Assembly (NCBI RefSeq): GCF_900143085.1
Contig: NZ_FRCZ01000002.1
Location: 62,001-126,000 of the forward strand
Reading direction: 5' to 3'
Length of the DNA stretch: 64,000 nucleotides
Origin: Gracilibacillus kekensis
Lineage (GTDB): Bacteria > Bacillota > Bacilli > Bacillales > Amphibacillaceae
Below, in pieces: positions 1 to 12,615 of this stretch (within the stretch, counting starts at the first letter, position 1; each line of letters starts with the position of its first letter). A program made the position numbers and the translations under genes. The notes beneath the pieces were generated by a model. That model saw only the letters and a list, made by a program, of their open reading frames with translations, was not told the origin of the DNA and ran no database searches.

Positions 1-395
1 CAGATGATACTGTAGTTGCTATTGTAGGTGATGGTGGCTTTCAAATGACGTTGCAAGAGCTATCCATCCTACAGGAGAAAGGTTTACCTGTAAAAGTCAT
101 TATCGTTAATAACCAGGCATTAGGGATGGTAAGACAATGGCAAGAAGCATTCTATTCAGAACGTTATTCTCAATCTATCTTTAGCATACAACCTGATTTT
201 GTAAAATTAGCAGAATCTTACAACATTAAAGGAATGCAACTTAAAACACAAGATGAATTTATCAAAGCATTGCCTGAAATTTTTAATTATGAAGGCCCTG
301 TAGTTGTGGATGCTCGCGTGTTGCAGCAAGAAAATGTATTCCCTATGATTGCTCCAGGTTCAGGAATAAATGAAATGATTGGGGTGAAACCATGA
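1..395 (+). CDS. ilvB: Acetolactate synthase large subunit, C-terminal part
   Basis: This is the 3' end of the catalytic subunit that condenses two pyruvates, or pyruvate and 2-oxobutyrate, in the first shared step of valine, leucine and isoleucine synthesis. The reading frame is open from base 3, so the gene begins before the window. The visible part starts within the thiamine-diphosphate fold: GDGGFQM is the GDG metal-binding motif, and [12 protein letters not shown] continues that motif as in the family. The stop overlaps the start of the small subunit (ATGA), which points to translational coupling. The leader of the operon, where a T-box or CodY site would be expected, lies outside. Confidence 0.97.
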   Translation, partial: DDTVVAIVGDGGFQMTLQELSILQEKGLPVKVIIVNNQALGMVRQWQEAFYSERYSQSIFSIQPDFVKLAESYNIKGMQLKTQDEFIKALPEIFNYEGPVVVDARVLQQENVFPMIAPGSGINEMIGVKP

Positions 396-913
396 AACGA
401 ATTATAACAGCAACCGTTCGAAATCGTAGTGGTGTTCTAAATCGAGTAACAAGTCTTCTTCAACGTCGACAGTTTAATATTGAAAGTATTTCTGTAGGAA
501 GAACGGAAACAGAAGGTATGAGTAAAATGACTTTTGTGGTCGATGTAGAGGATTTTCAAAAGCTCGAACAAGTAACCAAACAATTAAACAAACAAATTGA
601 TGTCATTAAAGTCTCAGACATTACTGATAAAGCGATTGTTGCTCGAGAATTAGCATTAATTAAAATCGTGAGCAATAGTCAGTTACGCGCCGAAATACAA
701 GGTATTATTGAACCATTTCGTGCTACAATAATTGACGTAAGCAAAGATAGCTTATCGATTCAAGTCACAGGAAAACCAGATAAGGTCGAAGCATTAATTG
801 AATTGTTGAAACCCTATGGCATTAAAGAGTTAGCAAGAACCGGATTGACTGCTTTTGTTCGTGGTCACCAACCGAATACACAAGATGGCAGTTTTCAATC
901 TCTATTAGGTTAA
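392..913 (+). CDS. ilvN: Acetolactate synthase small (regulatory) subunit
   Basis: This 173-residue regulatory partner of IlvB confers valine feedback inhibition and raises activity. An ACT domain fills about residues 3-75 ([20 protein letters not shown]), followed by the C-terminal ALS small-subunit domain to the end. The length is normal for Bacillaceae IlvN/IlvH. The start overlaps the ilvB stop by four bases. It is the second visible gene of the ilv-leu operon. In the family, valine binds at the ACT dimer interface. Confidence 0.97.
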   Translation: MKRIITATVRNRSGVLNRVTSLLQRRQFNIESISVGRTETEGMSKMTFVVDVEDFQKLEQVTKQLNKQIDVIKVSDITDKAIVARELALIKIVSNSQLRAEIQGIIEPFRATIIDVSKDSLSIQVTGKPDKVEALIELLKPYGIKELARTGLTAFVRGHQPNTQDGSFQSLLG

Positions 914-964
914 TAATAAGTAAAATTATTATATAAAAAATACAAATTATTTGAGAGGATGTAG

Positions 965-3512
<2,548 letters not shown>

Positions 3513-3533
3513 GCCCGTTTGGAGGTTATAGAA

Positions 3534-4598
3534 TTGAGCAATAAAATCGTACTGCTTCCGGGTGATGGAATTGGAGCAGAAGTAATCTACGCTGCCAAAG
3601 ATGTCCTCGAAGCTGTAAGTAAAAAATTTAATACAACTTTTGAATTTTCTTCACACGATATTGGCGGGATTGCCATTGATAATCACGGCACTCCCCTGCC
3701 AAATGAAACCGTTAATGCATGTAAAAATGCTGATGCCGTTTTATTAGGAGCTGTTGGTGGACCAAAATGGGACAATAATCCATCTGACTTGAGACCAGAA
3801 CGTGGCTTATTAGGTATTCGTAAAGCATTAGATCTATATGCTAATTTACGTCCTGTTAAAGGGTTTCCCAAGTTATTACACGCATCGCCTTTGAAAGAAG
3901 AAATTATCCAAGGCAGTGACCTTCTCATCGTTCGTGAATTAACTGGTGGTTTGTATTTTGGCCAACCAAGTGAACGATTAGATAATGGCAATGCTGTCGT
4001 AGATACGTTGTCGTATACTAAAAGTGAAATGGAACGTATTATTGATAAAGCTTTTCAAAGTGCCCAATTACGTAATAAGCATCTAACTTCTGTTGATAAA
4101 GCAAACGTGTTAGAATCTAGTAAACTATGGCGAGAAATTGTTGAAGAAAAGAAAAACGATTATCCTGATGTAACGGTGGAACATGTTTTGGTGGATGCTG
4201 CAGCGATGAAACTAATCACAAACCCAACTCAATTTGATGTTATTGTTACAGAAAACATGTTTGGTGATATTTTAAGTGATGAGGCTTCAGTATTAACCGG
4301 ATCACTGGGAATGCTCCCTTCGGCAAGTCTTGCTGAAGATGGTGTTGGGCTTTATGAACCAGCACATGGTTCTGCACCAGATATTGCTGGTAAAGGCATT
4401 GCTAACCCAATTGCGATGATCCAGTCAGCTGCTATGATGCTTCGCTATTCGTTTGATAAAAATGAAGAAGCACAAGCAATTGAAGATGCTGTTGAGAAAG
4501 TTTTAAATCAGAATTACCATACAGCCGATTTAAAAAATGACAACGGAACTTTAGTCAGCACAACAGAAATGACCCAACTAATTGTCGATGCTATCTAA
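3534..4598 (+). CDS. leuB: 3-isopropylmalate dehydrogenase
   Basis: This NAD-dependent enzyme oxidatively decarboxylates 3-isopropylmalate to 2-ketoisocaproate in leucine synthesis. The nucleotide and substrate fold begins with IVLLPGDGIGAEV. RELTGGLYFG carries substrate contacts, and ENMFGDILSDEASVLTGSLG is the metal and NAD signature. I place the start at TTG 3534 because GGAGG lies at 3521-3525, eight bases upstream. An upstream in-frame TTG at 3519 would place the ribosome site inside the gene. The protein is then 354 residues. It follows leuA by 21 bases. Confidence 0.96.
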   Translation: MSNKIVLLPGDGIGAEVIYAAKDVLEAVSKKFNTTFEFSSHDIGGIAIDNHGTPLPNETVNACKNADAVLLGAVGGPKWDNNPSDLRPERGLLGIRKALDLYANLRPVKGFPKLLHASPLKEEIIQGSDLLIVRELTGGLYFGQPSERLDNGNAVVDTLSYTKSEMERIIDKAFQSAQLRNKHLTSVDKANVLESSKLWREIVEEKKNDYPDVTVEHVLVDAAAMKLITNPTQFDVIVTENMFGDILSDEASVLTGSLGMLPSASLAEDGVGLYEPAHGSAPDIAGKGIANPIAMIQSAAMMLRYSFDKNEEAQAIEDAVEKVLNQNYHTADLKNDNGTLVSTTEMTQLIVDAI

Positions 4599-4626
4599 GT
4601 TCTTGAATAATGGAAAAAGTCTTTGA

Positions 4627-4671
4627 AAAACTTCGGCGTTACCAATCATATACTTTGGTCGCCGATGTTTT
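4627..4671 (+). terminator. Hairpin with short U-run between leuB and leuC
   Basis: Arms AAAACTTCGGCG (4627-4638) and CGCCGATGTTTT (4660-4671) pair with one mismatch. The inner ACC and GGT bases can extend the stem, and TTTTT follows. It sits in a 106-base gap inside an otherwise tightly packed operon. It could be a partial terminator or an mRNA-processing or stability element that lowers leuCD output. Which one is unknown. Confidence 0.55.
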
Positions 4672-4704
4672 TCTACCCATAACAACAGGTAAGGAGTGAA
4701 AACG

Positions 4705-6123
4705 ATGAGAAAACCAAAAACAATTGTTGAAAAAATTTGGGAAAAGCACATGGTGCATCAAGAAGCAGGTAAACCAGACCTTTTATATATTGATTTGCAT
4801 TTAGTTCATGAAGTTACCTCCCCTCAAGCTTTTGAAGGGTTACGAATGAACAACCGAAAAGTGCGTCAACCTGATCGTACTTTTGCTACGATGGATCATA
4901 ATGTGCCAACCATTCATCGTAATGTCATCAAAGATGAAGTGTCAAAAACACAAATGGAAACATTAAAAGCAAACTGTGATGAATTCGGAGTACCTTTAGC
5001 AGATATCCATCATCCAGATCAAGGAATCGTGCATGTTATTGGTCCTGAACTTGGTTTAACACAACCAGGCAAAACGATCGTTTGTGGTGACAGCCATACC
5101 TCAACACATGGTGCATTTGGTGCCTTAGCATTTGGTATTGGTACAAGTGAAGTCGAACACGTTTTAGCAACGCAAACAATCTGGCAGCAAAAACCGAAGA
5201 CCTTAAACGTAAAAGTGAATGGTAAATTAGGTACTGGTGTTACCGCAAAAGACTTAATTTTAGCGATTATCGGAAAATATGGGGTTAGATTTGGAACTGG
5301 TTATGTCCTTGAATATACAGGTGAAGCTATTCGCGATTTATCAATGGAAGGTCGTATGACAGTATGTAACATGTCGATAGAAGCTGGTGCACGTGCCGGT
5401 TTAATTAGTCCTGATGATACCACTGTAGAATTCTTAAGAGGAAAACGACATGTTCCTGATGGTGAAGCATTTGATAAACTTGCTGAAGAATGGAAGGATC
5501 TTGCTACCGATGAAGGTGCTGTCTATGATGAGCAAGTAGAAATTGATGCAAATGAAATCGAACCACAAGTAACGTGGGGAACAAATCCTGGTATGTGTAT
5601 TCCAGTAAGTGCAAATGTTCCTACTCCCGAAGATGTACAAACGGATAATGATAAAGACGAACTTAAACGTGCATTGGAATATATGGGGCTAGAAGGCGGC
5701 GAACCCATCTCTTCTGTAGCAATTGAGCATGTATTTATTGGTTCTTGTACGAACTCTCGCTTAGCTGATTTGCGTAAGGCTTCAGAAATAATAAAAGGCC
5801 AAAAAGTCAATCCAAGTGTTACAGCAATTGTTGTGCCTGGTTCTCATAGTGTAAAAACACAGGCAGAAAAAGAAGGTATCGATATACTCTTCAAAGAAGC
5901 CGGATTTGAATGGCGTGACGCTGGATGCAGTATGTGTCTTGCCATGAACGATGACGTTGTACCAGAAGGCGAACGTTGTGCTTCTACTTCTAACCGAAAC
6001 TTTGAAGGACGTCAAGGTACCGGTGCTCGTACACACTTAGTAAGTCCTGAAATGGCTGCAGCTGCTGCGATTAAAGGGCATTTCGTGGACGTAAGACACT
6101 TAGGTGTAGCTACACCAAGCTAA
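4705..6123 (+). CDS. leuC: 3-isopropylmalate dehydratase large subunit
   Basis: The 472-residue aconitase-fold subunit isomerises 2- to 3-isopropylmalate with LeuD. Substrate and cluster motifs are intact: [12 protein letters not shown], the first cluster cysteine in GSCTNSR, and the C-x2-C in [12 protein letters not shown] 4705 is preferred over the in-frame GTG at 4696, because the AAGGAG ribosome site (4691-4696) overlaps that GTG. It is separated from leuB by a hairpin and followed by leuD after 22 bases. This is a useful contrast to the aconitase relative at 18813, which has lost the first cysteine. Confidence 0.98.
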   Translation: MRKPKTIVEKIWEKHMVHQEAGKPDLLYIDLHLVHEVTSPQAFEGLRMNNRKVRQPDRTFATMDHNVPTIHRNVIKDEVSKTQMETLKANCDEFGVPLADIHHPDQGIVHVIGPELGLTQPGKTIVCGDSHTSTHGAFGALAFGIGTSEVEHVLATQTIWQQKPKTLNVKVNGKLGTGVTAKDLILAIIGKYGVRFGTGYVLEYTGEAIRDLSMEGRMTVCNMSIEAGARAGLISPDDTTVEFLRGKRHVPDGEAFDKLAEEWKDLATDEGAVYDEQVEIDANEIEPQVTWGTNPGMCIPVSANVPTPEDVQTDNDKDELKRALEYMGLEGGEPISSVAIEHVFIGSCTNSRLADLRKASEIIKGQKVNPSVTAIVVPGSHSVKTQAEKEGIDILFKEAGFEWRDAGCSMCLAMNDDVVPEGERCASTSNRNFEGRQGTGARTHLVSPEMAAAAAIKGHFVDVRHLGVATPS

Positions 6124-6145
6124 TTGATAAAGGGGGTAACAACGA

Positions 6146-6730
6146 ATGGAACCAATTCGTAAACATGAAGGGCTTGTCTTTCCATTAAATCGAGCAAATG
6201 TGGACACAGACCAAATCATTCCTAAACAATTTCTGAAACGAATTTCACGTCAAGGTTTTGGACAGTTCGTTTTTTACAATTGGCGTTTTGATTCAAAAGG
6301 CGAATTACGTGAAGACTTCTCATTAAATCAACCAAAATATGAAGGAACTTCTATCTTAGTAGCTGGTGAAAATTTTGGATGTGGATCTTCCCGTGAACAC
6401 GCACCATGGGCATTGCAGGATTATGGCTTCCGGGTTATTATTGCGCCAAGCTATGCAGATATCTTTTACAACAACTGTACCAAAAATGGTATCCTTCCTG
6501 TAAAATTAACAGAGGAACAAGTACAGACTTTAATCAAAAATGCCGAAGCAGACCAATATAATCTGACCGTTGATTTAGAAGAGAAAAAAGTCTACGACAA
6601 TCAAGGTTTTGAAGCGTCTTTTGACTTAGATGCTTATAAACGTGAAATGTTGTTAAACGGTTGGGATGAAATTGCTGTTACATTAACACATGAAGATAAA
6701 ATTACGCAATTTGAAAAAGCAAGAGGCTAA
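6146..6730 (+). CDS. leuD: 3-isopropylmalate dehydratase small subunit
   Basis: The 194-residue swivel-domain subunit completes isopropylmalate isomerase with LeuC. Family motifs are VDTDQIIPKQFLKR near the N terminus and GCGSSREHAPWAL in the middle. The AAGGGGG ribosome site precedes ATG 6146. It is the last gene of the ilv-leu operon, as a strong terminator follows within six bases of the stop. Length and motifs are ordinary. Confidence 0.98.
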   Translation: MEPIRKHEGLVFPLNRANVDTDQIIPKQFLKRISRQGFGQFVFYNWRFDSKGELREDFSLNQPKYEGTSILVAGENFGCGSSREHAPWALQDYGFRVIIAPSYADIFYNNCTKNGILPVKLTEEQVQTLIKNAEADQYNLTVDLEEKKVYDNQGFEASFDLDAYKREMLLNGWDEIAVTLTHEDKITQFEKARG

Positions 6731-6735
6731 TCTTG

Positions 6736-6768
6736 AATCTGACTTTCTTCTCGAAGAAAGTCAGATTT
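6736..6768 (+). terminator. Rho-independent terminator of the ilv-leu operon
   Basis: Arms AATCTGACTTTCTT and AAGAAAGTCAGATT pair perfectly around a short loop, followed by TTTCTTT. It lies six bases after the leuD stop. Confidence 0.9.
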
Positions 6769-6886
6769 CTTTATGTAAGCTAATTTTCCCCTCTTCTACT
6801 CCAAATTATTCTTTCTAGAATTTCCAAAAACATCTTTACTTAAAATGACTTTATCGGTGATACTAAACGTGTAAGGAGGTGCAGTA

Positions 6887-7594
6887 ATGATTGAACAAAG
6901 ACAACTGCAGCAATGTAGAAATGAACTCCTTTCACGTAAAGAAACTGTTAAGAAGCATGTGAAAGACTATTATGGTTTAGGGTTAGAGCATAATAAAGAA
7001 TCGACTTCCGAGTTATCGAATTATGATAATCATCCTGGAGATACAGGAACTGAATTATTTGAAAGAGAAAAAGATATTGCTTTAAATGACCATGCAGAAC
7101 AGGAATTAAAAGATATAGACACTGCTCTACAAGCCATCGACCAAGGCACCTATGATAAATGCGAGGAATGTGGTGCAGAGATTCCTGCGCAAAGACTTTT
7201 GTCAATGCCGACGACAAGACGTTGTATACAGCATGCGGAACATCATATATCAAAAACACGTCCAGTTGAAGAAGATGTTATTCATTCCAGCATTAATGAA
7301 ATGGAATCAGAAGTTGATGAAGAAAAATCAACCATATTTGATGCGGAAGATTCCTGGCAAAGAGTTGAAAAATACGGATCTTCTGATGGCCCATCAGATT
7401 TTTATGATTCCCAAAAAGATTATGACGACATGTTTTTTAACTCAGATGAATTGGTCGGAAGTGTAGAAGAATTAGAAGGTTTTTTACTTTCTGACATCAA
7501 TGGTAAATTTATTGGTGTTAATGAAAAACATGAACGATATGAAGATTATTTGGATGAAAATGATATCGGATCTATTCTATATAGTGAGAGATAA
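6887..7594 (+). CDS. yteA: YteA-type TraR/DksA zinc-finger protein
   Basis: This 235-residue protein belongs to the YteA family of DksA/TraR-like zinc-finger proteins, annotated as sporulation-associated in bacilli. The N-terminal half is a charged helical region, including DNHPGDTGTELFEREKDIAL. The zinc finger near residues 91-120 reads CEECGAEIPAQRLLSMPTT then RRCIQH. An acidic C-terminal tail of about 100 residues follows, as in B. subtilis YteA. TAAGGAGGTG lies just upstream of ATG 6887. It appears monocistronic, with a terminator at each end. The exact role is not known. Confidence 0.9.
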   Translation: MIEQRQLQQCRNELLSRKETVKKHVKDYYGLGLEHNKESTSELSNYDNHPGDTGTELFEREKDIALNDHAEQELKDIDTALQAIDQGTYDKCEECGAEIPAQRLLSMPTTRRCIQHAEHHISKTRPVEEDVIHSSINEMESEVDEEKSTIFDAEDSWQRVEKYGSSDGPSDFYDSQKDYDDMFFNSDELVGSVEELEGFLLSDINGKFIGVNEKHERYEDYLDENDIGSILYSER

Positions 7595-7602
7595 ATATCA
7601 AA

Positions 7603-7630
7603 AGTGGACTATCTTTTATGATAGTCCACT
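7603..7630. terminator. Bidirectional terminator between convergent genes
   Basis: AGTGGACTATC (7603-7613) pairs perfectly with GATAGTCCACT (7620-7630). It sits between the stop of yteA and the stop of the opposing DUF421 gene and can serve both. Confidence 0.8.
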
Positions 7631-7642
7631 ACAAAATCAGAG

Positions 7643-8242
7643 CTATTTCAGATGATCTGGTGGTGGTTCCTGATGACCTTTGTTTGCAACTTCTTCAAAG
7701 ATGTTATCTTGTTGTTTTTTATTTACTTCATCCATTTTATTTTGCAATTGTGTTAATTGATTCGTTAATGTTTTCAGATCTTTCTTTGTAGCAGGTTGTG
7801 CCTCTTGTTTCAAAATAAAACCTAATTGGCCGTTTGGTTCTAATGTTGCCCATTCTACATCACTAATATTTGAAACACTGTTTTGTCTTAACAACATCTC
7901 CAACAGATCAACGGTTATTCGATATTTCTTTAAGTTCTGTTCGATAATCTGTCCATTTTTTATTAATATAGCTGATTTTCCAGTAACGATACTTTCCACT
8001 TTGTCCATTCGTAGTTGAGCATACTCCACTACAACTAATGTAATAACCAAAATCCCACTTACCCCAAATGTTACCCAAATACTTTTCCCAGCTACTGGCT
8101 GAATAAGTAATGAGCCAATCCCTATCATTAAGACGGTTTGAGCTAATGACATTTGAGAGATCGATTTTCTACCAGCTATGCGAAGGAGCATTGTACCTAT
8201 AAGTATAATTAAAATTGCTTTCCAAATCCAATCTAAATCCAT
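7643..8242 (-). CDS. DUF421 family membrane protein (YetF-like)
   Basis: The 199-residue protein has an N-terminal membrane part of about three helices (residues 5-20, 33-50, 57-75). A soluble DUF421 domain follows, with the typical sequence SAILIKNGQIIEQNLKKYRI. The C-terminal 50 residues are a charged coiled-coil-like tail (KKDLKTLTNQLTQLQNKMDE). Some DUF421 proteins are linked to spore germination or stress in bacilli, but the molecular function is unknown. A GGAGGG ribosome site precedes the start. It stands alone between yteA and the CPBP protease gene. Confidence 0.8.
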   Translation of the reverse strand: MDLDWIWKAILIILIGTMLLRIAGRKSISQMSLAQTVLMIGIGSLLIQPVAGKSIWVTFGVSGILVITLVVVEYAQLRMDKVESIVTGKSAILIKNGQIIEQNLKKYRITVDLLEMLLRQNSVSNISDVEWATLEPNGQLGFILKQEAQPATKKDLKTLTNQLTQLQNKMDEVNKKQQDNIFEEVANKGHQEPPPDHLK

Positions 8243-8296
8243 CCAATCCCTCCTACTGTATTAGGTTGGCTTGTCCCGATTGAATTATTCATGCAA

Positions 8297-9043
8297 TTAT
8301 ATAAGATCTATCATTGCTAACATACCAGTAACTGCATACATATTCCAAATTATATGAAGGAAAATTGGTACAACTAATGACTTGGTTAATCGATATAACA
8401 AAACGAATATTGCTCCCATAATTGCAGCAGATAAGAAATGTCCCGGATGGAGAGCACCAAAGATAACAGATGAAACAATCAAGCCAATCCAGAAATGATA
8501 TTTCACATCTAAAAACTTATGGACTAGTCCTCTGAACATAATTTCTTCTTTAATCGGTGTAATAACTGTAAAGGCTACGTAAAGCAATAAAATATTAAAC
8601 CAATGATCCGAAACCCCTTCTAAACCAAACGTATCTACCTGACTTGTACCATCTTCCCATTTTAAGACATTTAGTATGAGAAATTGACTTATATAATTGA
8701 TGATAAACGCAGCAAGTAAGAATAAGTATGTACTTCCTTTTTTTAATGGTGCAAATGAAAAGGCGGTCTTTAGAAATTGGCGAACCCTCTTAAATAGTAA
8801 TAGTGCAAATACAAATCCGATCGCATCTAAAATCAGCATATAATGACTTTGCATAAATAGATTTGTATAATAACCTTCTGTTCCTCGATCTAATATCACA
8901 ACTAGAATGCCTATTAGTATTCCCGTTACTATAATAATAAAGAGATATGAGGCAAAAAAGCCGATGACTCCACCCCACCCCATTTTTGCATTAGCTTTAT
9001 TTATATCTTGATGCTCCTTATGTATAACCTCTTCTTCGTACAT
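8297..9043 (-). CDS. CPBP family intramembrane metalloprotease
   Basis: This 248-residue multi-pass membrane protein has the CAAX/CPBP (Abi) glutamic protease motifs: EEIMFRG (the EExxxR motif), a conserved histidine in FGALHPGHFLSA, and a C-terminal asparagine helix. Family members cleave within the membrane or act in peptide immunity; the substrate here cannot be told. I choose ATG 9043 because AAGGGGAG is spaced four bases before it. A longer in-frame start at 9067 lacks a ribosome site. Confidence 0.85.
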   Translation of the reverse strand: MYEEEVIHKEHQDINKANAKMGWGGVIGFFASYLFIIIVTGILIGILVVILDRGTEGYYTNLFMQSHYMLILDAIGFVFALLLFKRVRQFLKTAFSFAPLKKGSTYLFLLAAFIINYISQFLILNVLKWEDGTSQVDTFGLEGVSDHWFNILLLYVAFTVITPIKEEIMFRGLVHKFLDVKYHFWIGLIVSSVIFGALHPGHFLSAAIMGAIFVLLYRLTKSLVVPIFLHIIWNMYAVTGMLAMIDLI

Positions 9044-9118
9044 GTGACTCTCCCCTTCTTTTATCATACCTACTATGTATACGTCATAATTACCATGAAA
9101 GTTTCAGTAAACTAATAT

Positions 9119-9222
9119 TTACTGGCGACATTCAGTCCGTTACTGTCAACTTTATGCTTTTACTGGCAACTTTGATATGTTTACTGGCAACTCTGATGCT
9201 TTTACTGGCAACTTTGTAGAAT
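9119..9222. repeat. Five-unit tandem array, period about 21 bp
   Basis: Copies of TTACTGGCAACTTTGATGCT-like units begin at 9119, 9140, 9160, 9181 and 9202. The first two are more diverged. The array occupies most of the 243-base gap between the CPBP gene and the deoC terminator. No reading frame or promoter is evident in it. Confidence 0.85.
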
Positions 9223-9250
9223 TACTATTAGAAGTATCTATTAATAGAAA

Positions 9251-9282
9251 AAGGATACAACCTTCCTTCAGGTTGTATCCTT
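9251..9282 (-). terminator. Terminator of the deoB-punA-cdd-deoC genes
   Basis: AAGGATACAACCT and AGGTTGTATCCTT form a perfect 13-bp stem. On the minus strand a T-run follows. It is five bases past the deoC stop. Confidence 0.9.
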
Positions 9283-9286
9283 CCCT

Positions 9287-9952
9287 TTAATAGTCGCTAT
9301 TACTTTCTTCTCCTTTGATAATCGACACACTTGCACTTGCACCGATTCTGGATGCTCCTGCGTCTACCATTGCTTGTGCGGTTTTTTGGTCGCGGACACT
9401 GCCGGAAGCTTTCACGCCAATTTCTGGTCCAACGGTTTTACGCATTAATGCGATATCTTCTGTTGTTGCGCCACCAGATGAGAAACCTGTTGATGTTTTT
9501 ACATAATCGGCACCTGCAGCAACTGCTAATTGACATGCTTTTTGTTTTTCAGAATCTGTTAATAAACATGTTTCAATAATAACTTTAACCAGTGCGTTTC
9601 CTTCTGCAGCTTGGACGACTGCTTCAATATCTTTTTGGACAGCTTCATGATTTCCATCTTTTAATGCCCCAACATTTATCACCATATCAACTTCTGTTGC
9701 ACCTTTTCCAATGGTATATTTGGTTTCAAATGCTTTTACAGCTGATGATGTAGCACCTAATGGGAAACCGATAACGGTACAAACTGCTACATCAGTACCT
9801 TTTAATAGTTCTGAAGCCAAGGGTACCCATGTCGGATTAACACAAACGGAATAAAAACCATGTAACTTAGCTTCATTACATAGTGTTTCGATTTGCTCCT
9901 TAGTTGTATCTGGCTTTAATGCGGTATGATCAATTTTGTTAGCTAATGGCAT
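9287..9952 (-). CDS. deoC: Deoxyribose-phosphate aldolase
   Basis: The 221-residue class I aldolase splits 2-deoxyribose 5-phosphate into acetaldehyde and glyceraldehyde 3-phosphate, the end of deoxynucleoside breakdown. The Schiff-base lysine is in [14 protein letters not shown]. The proton-relay lysine is in [10 protein letters not shown]. Length matches bacillar DeoC. It is the last gene of a run deoB-punA-cdd-deoC with gaps of 12 to 16 bases, so it is probably co-transcribed. An AAGGAGG site precedes the start. Confidence 0.97.
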   Translation of the reverse strand: MPLANKIDHTALKPDTTKEQIETLCNEAKLHGFYSVCVNPTWVPLASELLKGTDVAVCTVIGFPLGATSSAVKAFETKYTIGKGATEVDMVINVGALKDGNHEAVQKDIEAVVQAAEGNALVKVIIETCLLTDSEKQKACQLAVAAGADYVKTSTGFSSGGATTEDIALMRKTVGPEIGVKASGSVRDQKTAQAMVDAGASRIGASASVSIIKGEESNSDY

Positions 9953-9964
9953 TATAATTCCTCC

Positions 9965-10369
<405 letters not shown>

Positions 10370-10383
10370 CTAGGTTCCTCCTC

Positions 10384-11196
10384 TTATCCAATCTCTTTAA
10401 TTAATTGTTTAACAAACGTTAGAAAGGATTCTCGAACCTTTTCTGTAGTCTCTATCACTTCATCATGTGTTAACGGCTGATCTAGAATCCCTGCTGCCAT
10501 GTTCGATATACATGAAATCCCTACACATTGAGTACCTGCATGACGAGCAACGGTTACTTCAGGTACAGTTGACATACCTACTGCATCACCGCCGATTTTT
10601 TCTAGCATCCGGATTTCAGCAGGTGTTTCATAGCTTGGTCCCGTATTCCAAACATAAACACCTTCTTTAAGGGTGATATTTAATTGACTTGCTACTTGTT
10701 TGGACACTTTTTGAAGATTACGGTCATAAGCTGTTGACATATCTGGAAAACGAACACCGTGATCACTTAGATTTTCACCAATTAAAGGATTTTGCCCTGT
10801 ATTATTAATATGATCAGTGATTAGCATTAAATCACCTGGTTCTAAATCACGGTTAATTCCACCAGCAGCGTTTGTCACCAACAACTTATCGATACCTAAC
10901 TCCTTCATAACACGTACTGGAAATGTAACGGCCTCTAAGCCATACCCCTCATAATAGTGGAAACGTCCTTGCATCGCAATTACCTCTACACCTTGCAGAT
11001 TGCCAATTACTAACTGACCAGCATGTCCTTCGACCGTTGAGATAGGGAAACCTGGTATTTCTTCATACTTTATTTTGGTTGGATTCTCTATTTCATCTGC
11101 AAGCATCCCAAGACCTGAACCTAAAATTAATCCAACTTTTGGTTTTGTCGTAATTTTAGTTTGGAGATAGGATGTTGCTTCGTTTAAATGATTCAT
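10384..11196 (-). CDS. punA: Purine nucleoside phosphorylase
   Basis: The 270-residue trimeric-type enzyme phosphorolyses guanosine, inosine and deoxy forms to base plus (deoxy)ribose 1-phosphate. The phosphate-binding motif LGSGLG and the signature VEGHAGQLVIG are near the N terminus. VTNAAGGINRDL holds base contacts. The B. subtilis equivalent is also called pupG. It follows deoB by 16 bases. The pentose phosphate made here is handed to the phosphopentomutase encoded just upstream. Confidence 0.96.
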   Translation of the reverse strand: MNHLNEATSYLQTKITTKPKVGLILGSGLGMLADEIENPTKIKYEEIPGFPISTVEGHAGQLVIGNLQGVEVIAMQGRFHYYEGYGLEAVTFPVRVMKELGIDKLLVTNAAGGINRDLEPGDLMLITDHINNTGQNPLIGENLSDHGVRFPDMSTAYDRNLQKVSKQVASQLNITLKEGVYVWNTGPSYETPAEIRMLEKIGGDAVGMSTVPEVTVARHAGTQCVGISCISNMAAGILDQPLTHDEVIETTEKVRESFLTFVKQLIKEIG

Positions 11197-11212
11197 TGTC
11201 GTGTCCTCCTAA

Positions 11213-12397
11213 TTATTCAATATCCTTTAGAAAACTCTTCCCGTTCGATGGTAATGATACACCAAAATTTTTGGCAATGGTCGCGCCGATATCCGCAAAT
11301 GTTTCTCTCACATCTAGTTGTTTACCATTCATGATTTGATTATGATGAACCAATAATGGTACATACTCTCTGGTATGATCTGTGCCATGATGGACGGGAT
11401 CATTTCCATGATCAGCGGTAATGATTAACAGGTCATCTTTCTTCAATTTCTTTAGAACTTCAGGTAATCGTTTATCGAAGGTTTCTAATGCTTCCCCGTA
11501 CCCTTTAGGATCACGACGATGTCCATATTTCGCATCAAAATCAACTAAATTTAAGAAATTAAGCCCATGAAAATCTTTGTCGATGGATTGGATGAATTTT
11601 TCCATGCCATCGTCATTATCTTTGGTTCGTATTGATTCGGTAACACCTTCTCCATCATAAATATCAGCTATTTTCCCTAAGGCAATAACATCAAAGTCAC
11701 TATCAGCAAGGTCATTCATTACCGTTCTTCCGAAAGGTTTCAACGCATAATCGTGCCTGTTAGACGTACGTTCAAAGGACCCTGGATCCCCTATAAATGG
11801 ACGCGCAATAATGCGACCTACCATGTAGGTATCATTTTTTGTTAATTCTCTTGCGATCTCACAAATTTGATATTGTTCTTCGATTGGAATAATCTCTTCA
11901 TGGGCAGCAATTTGTAAAACAGAGTCAGCAGATGTATATACGATTAAATCTCCACTCTTCATATGCTCCTCACCAAGTTCTTCAATAATAGCAGTTCCTG
12001 AGGCAGGTTTATTTCCAATAATCTTACGGCCAGTTTTTGCTTCTAATTGTTGAATTAAATCGTCTGGAAAACCATCAGGGAAGGTTTGAAAGGGTTGTTC
12101 AATGTGCAGACCCATGATTTCCCAATGACCAGTCATCGTATCTTTACCATTGGAGGCTTCCTGCATTTTTGTATAATGAGCTTTAGGTTTTTCTGCTTTT
12201 TCGATTCCTTTTATATCTCTAATATTGCTCAAGCCTAATCTACCGATATTCGGCATATCGAGACCATTCATATGTTCCGCAATATGTCCTAAAGTATCTG
12301 CTCCTTCATCATTAAATTGAGCAGCATCCGGAGCTTCACCGATTCCAACTGAATCCAAGACAACTAAAAATATTCGTTTAAATGGTTGATGCATCAT
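11213..12397 (-). CDS. deoB: Phosphopentomutase
   Basis: The 394-residue manganese-dependent alkaline-phosphatase-fold enzyme converts (deoxy)ribose 1-phosphate to the 5-phosphate. Metal ligands are visible in [16 protein letters not shown] and in [20 protein letters not shown]. The nucleophile threonine is in KDTMTGHWE. It is the first gene of deoB-punA-cdd-deoC. A 218-base gap with a degenerate copy of the nupC operator lies upstream. Start ATG 12397 follows AGAAAGGAAG. Confidence 0.97.
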   Translation of the reverse strand: MMHQPFKRIFLVVLDSVGIGEAPDAAQFNDEGADTLGHIAEHMNGLDMPNIGRLGLSNIRDIKGIEKAEKPKAHYTKMQEASNGKDTMTGHWEIMGLHIEQPFQTFPDGFPDDLIQQLEAKTGRKIIGNKPASGTAIIEELGEEHMKSGDLIVYTSADSVLQIAAHEEIIPIEEQYQICEIARELTKNDTYMVGRIIARPFIGDPGSFERTSNRHDYALKPFGRTVMNDLADSDFDVIALGKIADIYDGEGVTESIRTKDNDDGMEKFIQSIDKDFHGLNFLNLVDFDAKYGHRRDPKGYGEALETFDKRLPEVLKKLKKDDLLIITADHGNDPVHHGTDHTREYVPLLVHHNQIMNGKQLDVRETFADIGATIAKNFGVSLPSNGKSFLKDIE

Positions 12398-12551
12398 GTT
12401 TTCTTCCTTTCTTTTGTCTTAATTAAAATAATAAGTACTTTAACGTATTAATTTTATAAATATATAAAAGGTACCTTTATGATTATTCCCAACGTTTAGA
12501 TTTACTACTAGTGCTTCCAGGACTTTTCCCCTCAAAGAAATTTGATCTCGG

Positions 12552-12563
12552 TAGGATGTCCAA
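12552..12563 (-). promoter_or_regulatory. Degenerate GntR-type operator upstream of deoB
   Basis: The minus strand reads TTGGACATCCTA, which matches 10 of 12 positions of the palindrome TTGGACGTCCAA found twice before nupC. It lies about 160 bases before deoB. The gap 12398-12580 also holds the palindrome AAAGGTACCTTT (12467-12478). I cannot place a convincing -35/-10 pair, so the assignment is tentative. Confidence 0.4.
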
Positions 12564-12580
12564 CCTTTATCATTGTGTAT

Positions 12581-12611
12581 AAAGCCCTTCTCAATAAAGT
12601 AAAAGGGCTTT
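12581..12611. terminator. Terminator-like hairpin after pdp
   Basis: AAAGCCCTT and AAGGGCTTT form a 9-bp stem with a 13-base loop, five bases past the pdp stop. The better T-run (TCTTTTTAA) is on the plus strand. On the minus strand only TTT follows, so read-through from nupC-pdp into deoB is possible. Confidence 0.6.
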
Positions 12612-12615
12612 CTTT

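Noticed and set aside
9119-9222. CRISPR array
   Set aside because: Units are only about 21 bp with no unique spacers of constant length, and no cas genes are present.
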